From assembly GCA_024400635.1 (NCBI GenBank), contig JAKSMI010000002.1, forward strand, positions 184,305 through 248,304: 64,000 bases of DNA. Reading direction: 5' to 3'. The notes beneath the pieces were generated by a model that was not told the DNA's origin, made no database searches, and saw nothing but the letters and a program-made list of their open reading frames with translations. Below, one piece after another: positions 59,450 to 64,000 of this stretch. This DNA is from Bacteroidales bacterium. GTDB lineage: Bacteria > Bacteroidota > Bacteroidia > Bacteroidales > WCHB1-69. The position numbers were made by a program, and so were the translations under genes. The first letter of the stretch is position 1; the number at the start of each line of letters is the position of its first letter.

Positions 59450-62400
59450 ATGAAAAAAATTCTGATTTTTTTGCTCATGGCGTTCCTTTATCTTGGAACA
59501 AGCCAAGCTCGTAATGAAATTATGCCTATGTCGAAAGACGTTGGTACTTCATTACATCATTGGGTAAGCCCCAGCGTCGCTGCGAATGCAAACGCTGTGC
59601 GAACTCCGTTTGTGAATCAAATGCCTGTTGCCGTTGTGGACAGCGTGGTGCGGATCCATATTGAGGGTCCGACTGAGGCTTGTCCGGGCCAGTCCATTAC
59701 CCTAACGGCAGTTGTCGAAAACTGTCCGTGGGACATGAATCACAACGATTCTGTAATTTTTGTCTTCCGTCGAAATGGACAGCCTTTGATTGGAGGTACG
59801 GATGGCATTTACAAAAATGTTTATCATGTGGCCATCCCCACGTATGAAAGCCTAGACTCTTTAGTTCAGGAATTCGACGTTACCATTATAAACGGATGTT
59901 CACAATTCCGTTCACCTGTTCACTATTTACATATCAACAGTATCCATGTCCTTTTGGACAGTGCTACTGTTTGTGACACAGCCGACAATGGTACTCTTTG
60001 TGCTCGTGTATTTACCAGCGGTGAACAAACTCCTTATTCTTACGTTTGGTATAAGGAGGGTAATCCTATTGATACTACTTTTACACCTTGTGCTAATTTT
60101 CCTGTGGGAAATGATTATATGGTTGAACCCCATTTCCTTTATAGTGCATGTATAACTCAATCTAATCTTGCAAATGTAGTGGTCTCTGCTGGACCAGCAG
60201 ATGATCATCTCAATTTTAGTGATCTTACTGCATTACGTTGCAATGGTTCACAAGTTACTGCTATCATTTCTGATTTTGCAACTGGATATGGTGACCATTC
60301 GGTATATTGGACTTTGAATGGTATTGGCATCCCGGGTGCACATGGAGATTCTATTATTTTTTCGCCTCTTACTGTTGCTGGTGTCGCTACTGATTATATC
60401 TTGGCAGCTCAAGTGGTTTATACAGGTTATTCTTGCAAAACCTTCACTGTGTTTGATACAATCAAAGTTCAGGACAATCCAACGGTTGCCATTTATGGTA
60501 ATGGTTTGATTTGCGACAATGATACTACTAATCTTAGTGCAGTATTGAATGGCACTCTGACAAATCCTGTTTATACTTGGTATGTGGATGGTGTTGCCCA
60601 GGCTTCTTGGGGAGATACAGTTATCCCAACCCCAACTCCGCATTTTTCAGCCCGCAATTATCCTTATGAAGTTACTGTTCGAGTAATGGGTGATGAAAAT
60701 GCTTGCGAAGCTGTTAGCGAACCATTCATGGTTTATGCTGGTGCTGGAATCGGTAATGTAACTATTAGTGTTTATCCTGATACTGTGGTTTGCAAAAATT
60801 CCGAAATCATTCTTACTGCAAATATCGGTGATTATCAGACTCCAGGTTTGACTTATGTGTGGATGAAAGATTCTACAGTTTTGCCAGCCACAACTCCTTC
60901 TATCGTAGTTAATGTTGCAAGTGATTCTGCTGCAAAATATACGGTTACCATTAGCCAAAATGGAACCAATTGTTCAGTTCAAGGTGACACTGTGACAATT
61001 ACAACATACGAACCACTCGCTGCTAATCCAAGTATAACTTTGAGCAAACCTGTTGATATTTGCCAAGGTGGTCAAGTGACTTACACGATTGTTGATTCAA
61101 ACTATATAGATGAAGCAGTTATTCGTGAATATTCATGGGCAGTGAATGGTGTAACCGTTCCAGGTGCAAATGCTAATACCTTTATATTCGCGCCTAGAAC
61201 TATTGCTGGCGACAGTGCTAACTATATAGTTACCGCTTCTGTCGTTTTCAATCACGAATTTGGTTGTAATAGCACAACTGCCAGTGCAAGTGATACAGTC
61301 ACCGTTAGACCGGACCCAACGGTTATTATTTCTGGTGATCCTATCGTTTGCTCTATGGGTATTGATAGTATCCACCTTTATGCAAATGTGTTCGATACTG
61401 CTTACACCATGATAACCACCGTTGAATGGAATGTTGATAACTCTAACGTATATCATACTTATGCTACCCATCCATACGAATTCGTAGGTTCTGAATCTGG
61501 TATGAATTTCCCATACAGAGATTATCCTTATGTAATCACTGTTACCTTGAATCGTGGAAGCGAATGTGCTGTAGTAAGTGAACCTTTCTTGTTGTATGTT
61601 GATACTAATCCTACTGTTCAGGTTACTGTAGATTATGACACAGTATGCCTTGGCCAAGAAGTTACTTTGACAGCTCATCTCGGCAACGGCAATCAGCCCA
61701 ATTTAACTTATTCATGGATGGCTGATAGCAATGAAGTTCATGGTGCATTCGAATCTGTTTTGCATTACACTATTGATTCATTGAATCCTCATACTACCGA
61801 ATTTATTGTTACCGTTCGCCAACTGAACAGTCATTGTGAAATGTCTGGTAGTGCAGAAGTATTTACTTATAAGAATCCAGAATTTGCTTCTGTTTTGGTA
61901 ACTAATGGTCACGATGACATCATCAATCCTACTACTCATGATACTATTTCATGGTTTGATACCCCCGCTTATAATCTTTGCGATGGCGCTAACGTAATCG
62001 TTACTGCTAGAATGAAAGATCCTGTAACTGGCAATCCTTATATTGATACTACTATTTCTTACAATTGGTATCGTAATGGAGTCCTTATGGAAGGCATTCA
62101 TGGTTATACCTTTATGGAACAGTTGTCAGTTTTAAATGAAGATCAATCTAAGTATGTTTATACTGCGGAAATTGCCGAACCTTATTATCCAAATTGTTAT
62201 GCAGTTCCTGCGACAATGTCTTCAGACACTGTTAAGGTACGTCGTAATCCTCATGTAGTCATCGGTGGTGAACACTTTGTTTGCGAAGTTGGTCAAACAT
62301 TGCCTACAGGTGACTATAATGTTCGTCTGCAAGCTTACGTTGATGGTGTTAACCACGAAACTCCAAACGCAATCTACAAATGGTACAGAGATGGTATGTT

Positions 62401-64000
62401 CTATCAGAACCCTGTCAACCAAGGACTTTACAATGGTTCAGTTATGACCGACCAAGTTAATGCTCGTTATGGTTTCAACTATACATACCAGGTTGAAGTT
62501 ATTTTGGGAGATGGTTGCTCTGCATTCTCAGAACCATTTGAAGTTACTGTAATGGATGTTCCTGAAATCACTATCACTCCTTCTCAAGATACAATTTGTA
62601 ATGGTGGTGAAGTTTCATTGATTTCACATTTGAACAACTACAATGTAGCCGACTATGAATTGCAATACCAATGGTTTGCTAATTCAAATAGTAATCCTAT
62701 CACGGGCGCAACTGAATCTGTTTATACTACTAATGTTGATGAAACTACAAACTTCATTGTGAAGGTTAATTATTTAACTGAAAACGTTAGCGGTGGTATG
62801 GCACTCCATTGTGCTGCTTATGACACTATGGAAGTTAGAGTTTATGACAGACCTGTTATTGACAGCATTATCATGTCACTGACCGAAGTTTGCGAAGGTT
62901 CTCAAGTTGAATTGACAGCTGTAATGAACGAAGTTTATACGGGTGTTCCTGGTGTTCCATATATATATAAATGGTATAGAAATTCAGAAATATTGATTGG
63001 CAATGGCCAAACTATTTTCGATTCACCGACAACTGTTGATGGTAATGAACAACAATTCACTTATTCAGTTGAAGTTTACCAAGGTACTCAAAGAATCATG
63101 TGTGAATCACCTTTGTATGTTTCTTCACAAACTTTGACTGTTTATCCTAATCCAATCGTTGCTATTTCTGGTGATCAACACGTTTGCCATACTGATACTA
63201 TTATCTTGAGTGCTAATGTTGATCATATCTCTGATACTGTTGGTGCTCTGCACTACATTTGGTTTGAATCTGGTGCTCAGATTGAAAACCTTAATGGTAA
63301 CAGCAACATTTTGAAATATTATGGTCCTGCACAGGATGAACCTTATAGATTCACTGTTCAGATTGAACGTGATAATTCATCTACTGGTTGCCGTTCATAC
63401 TCATACGAATATGATGTTCACGTTTATAATTCACCTGTTGCTAACGTAACCATCGTTGATGCTGACGTTTGCGAAGGTGCTGAAGTAACCGTAACCGCTC
63501 ATTTGAATGCAAATGTTCCAGAACAACTCAACCTTGAATATCGTTGGTACACAAGTGCCGATGGTTCTACTTGGACAGTTGTTCCAGGTGCAACAGAAAT
63601 GACTTATACAACTACTATTTTTGATACCACTTACTTCAAGTTCGAAGTTGAACATTTGTTGAGCCATTGTATGGATGATGCTACTACAGTTATCAATACT
63701 CATGAAATTCCTGTAGTTATGAATGTTACAATGTCTGATACCAACGTTTGCGAAGGTTCTGACATTTATGTAACTGCCAACATTGATCCTAGCAAGGGCG
63801 TTCCTGGTATGCCTTACTACTACGAATGGAGAAGAAATGGTGAATTGTTAGCTGGTAATACTGCTACTATCCATGACAATCCAATGACTGCCGACGGTAC
63901 TACTCAGACATTTGTATATAGTGTTATTGCTTACCAGACTCCAGAACGTTTGGCTTGCTACTCAGAATTGGTAGAATCAGCTGCTTTGACAGTATTTGCT
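59450..64000 (+). CDS. Giant exported Ig/PKD-like repeat protein (3' end outside window)
   Basis: The frame runs from the ATG at 59450 to the window edge without a stop: 1,517 codons seen. Signal peptide (KKILIFLLMAFLYLGTSQA). The rest is about 15 tandem beta-sandwich modules of 85-105 residues, each starting near a strand with V-C-x-G (for example VCEGSQVELTA) and continuing with Y-x-W, a turn, and YxVTV-type strands. Each module has a second Cys near its end (GC, AC, MC), so an intradomain disulfide is likely. Modules follow an A-B-C order that repeats every ~275-315 residues. Such proteins are usually T9SS-exported adhesins or surface fibres; the C-terminal sorting domain would lie beyond the window. 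Confidence 0.88.
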   Translation, partial: MKKILIFLLMAFLYLGTSQARNEIMPMSKDVGTSLHHWVSPSVAANANAVRTPFVNQMPVAVVDSVVRIHIEGPTEACPGQSITLTAVVENCPWDMNHNDSVIFVFRRNGQPLIGGTDGIYKNVYHVAIPTYESLDSLVQEFDVTIINGCSQFRSPVHYLHINSIHVLLDSATVCDTADNGTLCARVFTSGEQTPYSYVWYKEGNPIDTTFTPCANFPVGNDYMVEPHFLYSACITQSNLANVVVSAGPADDHLNFSDLTALRCNGSQVTAIISDFATGYGDHSVYWTLNGIGIPGAHGDSIIFSPLTVAGVATDYILAAQVVYTGYSCKTFTVFDTIKVQDNPTVAIYGNGLICDNDTTNLSAVLNGTLTNPVYTWYVDGVAQASWGDTVIPTPTPHFSARNYPYEVTVRVMGDENACEAVSEPFMVYAGAGIGNVTISVYPDTVVCKNSEIILTANIGDYQTPGLTYVWMKDSTVLPATTPSIVVNVASDSAAKYTVTISQNGTNCSVQGDTVTITTYEPLAANPSITLSKPVDICQGGQVTYTIVDSNYIDEAVIREYSWAVNGVTVPGANANTFIFAPRTIAGDSANYIVTASVVFNHEFGCNSTTASASDTVTVRPDPTVIISGDPIVCSMGIDSIHLYANVFDTAYTMITTVEWNVDNSNVYHTYATHPYEFVGSESGMNFPYRDYPYVITVTLNRGSECAVVSEPFLLYVDTNPTVQVTVDYDTVCLGQEVTLTAHLGNGNQPNLTYSWMADSNEVHGAFESVLHYTIDSLNPHTTEFIVTVRQLNSHCEMSGSAEVFTYKNPEFASVLVTNGHDDIINPTTHDTISWFDTPAYNLCDGANVIVTARMKDPVTGNPYIDTTISYNWYRNGVLMEGIHGYTFMEQLSVLNEDQSKYVYTAEIAEPYYPNCYAVPATMSSDTVKVRRNPHVVIGGEHFVCEVGQTLPTGDYNVRLQAYVDGVNHETPNAIYKWYRDGMFYQNPVNQGLYNGSVMTDQVNARYGFNYTYQVEVILGDGCSAFSEPFEVTVMDVPEITITPSQDTICNGGEVSLISHLNNYNVADYELQYQWFANSNSNPITGATESVYTTNVDETTNFIVKVNYLTENVSGGMALHCAAYDTMEVRVYDRPVIDSIIMSLTEVCEGSQVELTAVMNEVYTGVPGVPYIYKWYRNSEILIGNGQTIFDSPTTVDGNEQQFTYSVEVYQGTQRIMCESPLYVSSQTLTVYPNPIVAISGDQHVCHTDTIILSANVDHISDTVGALHYIWFESGAQIENLNGNSNILKYYGPAQDEPYRFTVQIERDNSSTGCRSYSYEYDVHVYNSPVANVTIVDADVCEGAEVTVTAHLNANVPEQLNLEYRWYTSADGSTWTVVPGATEMTYTTTIFDTTYFKFEVEHLLSHCMDDATTVINTHEIPVVMNVTMSDTNVCEGSDIYVTANIDPSKGVPGMPYYYEWRRNGELLAGNTATIHDNPMTADGTTQTFVYSVIAYQTPERLACYSELVESAALTVFA

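Noticed and set aside
59174..59506. A 110-codon minus-strand frame rich in Phe and Leu before the giant gene
   Set aside because: Low-complexity product of an A-rich leader; it overlaps the plus-strand signal-peptide region and promoter.
61133..61678. A 181-codon minus-strand frame inside the giant repeat gene, plus several smaller ones
   Set aside because: Antisense shadows of the repeat-protein frame, which is continuous and shows regular modules.

Overview
The window reads as a chromosomal segment of an anaerobic Bacteroidota (Bacteroidales-like) bacterium. The evidence is the AT-rich DNA, the absence of Shine-Dalgarno sequences, the repeated Bacteroidota -7 promoter box TAnnTTTG, type IX secretion (T9SS) C-terminal sorting domains, a GldA-type ABC ATPase, TonB-dependent uptake, indolepyruvate:ferredoxin oxidoreductase and lysine 5,6-aminomutase. 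No phage, IS transposase, rRNA or CRISPR array was seen. There is one tRNA, tRNA-Lys(CTT).

Layout. 1-5.5 kb: a truncated acidic protein, an exported C1B cysteine peptidase, a soluble histidine kinase, a GT4 glycosyltransferase and a BamA/TamA-like outer-membrane barrel. 5.5-12.1 kb: a SpoT/MESH1-like HD hydrolase, iorAB, mreCD, tpiA, a DUF6913-like protein and dapA. 12.1-22.6 kb: a T9SS-sorted M14 carboxypeptidase, an acyltransferase, a small exported protein, a minus-strand pair (GldA-like ATPase and membrane LytTR regulator), an iterated operator-like array, an acyl-CoA synthetase, 5-formyl-THF cyclo-ligase, a PASTA protein and a large T9SS cargo protein. 22.6-29.4 kb: a DnaQ-like exonuclease, elbB, aroK, a small membrane protein, mutL and two SurA/PpiC-like periplasmic chaperones. 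29.4-40.2 kb: tRNA-Lys, a TonB receptor, an HsdR_N-like protein, purD, an MltF-like transglycosylase, a lipoprotein, prmC, a CPA2 antiporter, a sugar nucleotidyltransferase and a GT39 glycosyltransferase. 40.2-44.3 kb is the accessory-looking part: a 2.6-kb segment bounded by a 36-bp exact direct repeat. It holds a chain of hairpins, a 23-bp tandem repeat, a DUF4143 ATPase and a lipoprotein that is a paralogue of one just outside it. 44.3-53.1 kb: pckA, era, an LpxH-like hydrolase, a DUF4340 protein, ribD, a YigZ/IMPACT protein, P5C dehydrogenase and a GT2 glycosyltransferase. 53.1-59.0 kb, minus strand: a partial lysine-fermentation cluster (CoA-transferase B, kamE, kamD, a MutS-like ATPase) and an M20 amidohydrolase. 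59.45-64.0 kb: the first 1,517 codons of a giant exported Ig/PKD-like repeat protein that runs off the window.

How it fits together. The metabolic genes suggest amino-acid fermentation with PEP carboxykinase-linked central metabolism: IorAB for aromatic 2-oxo acids, Kam for lysine, P5C dehydrogenase for proline. The envelope genes (MreCD, barrel protein, SurA-like chaperones, LpxH, glycosyltransferases, MltF) fit a Gram-negative cell. The T9SS cargo and the giant repeat protein point to surface-displayed or secreted proteins.

Most unusual signals: (1) a three-domain higher-order repeat (A-B-C)n in the giant protein; (2) the direct-repeat-bounded cassette between GT39 and a DUF4878-like lipoprotein; (3) six TTCACCCC-type iterons at 20-21 bp spacing next to the LytTR gene; (4) a perfect 32-bp palindrome carrying two opposed promoter boxes. 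All functions are inferred from sequence reading; no database search was run.
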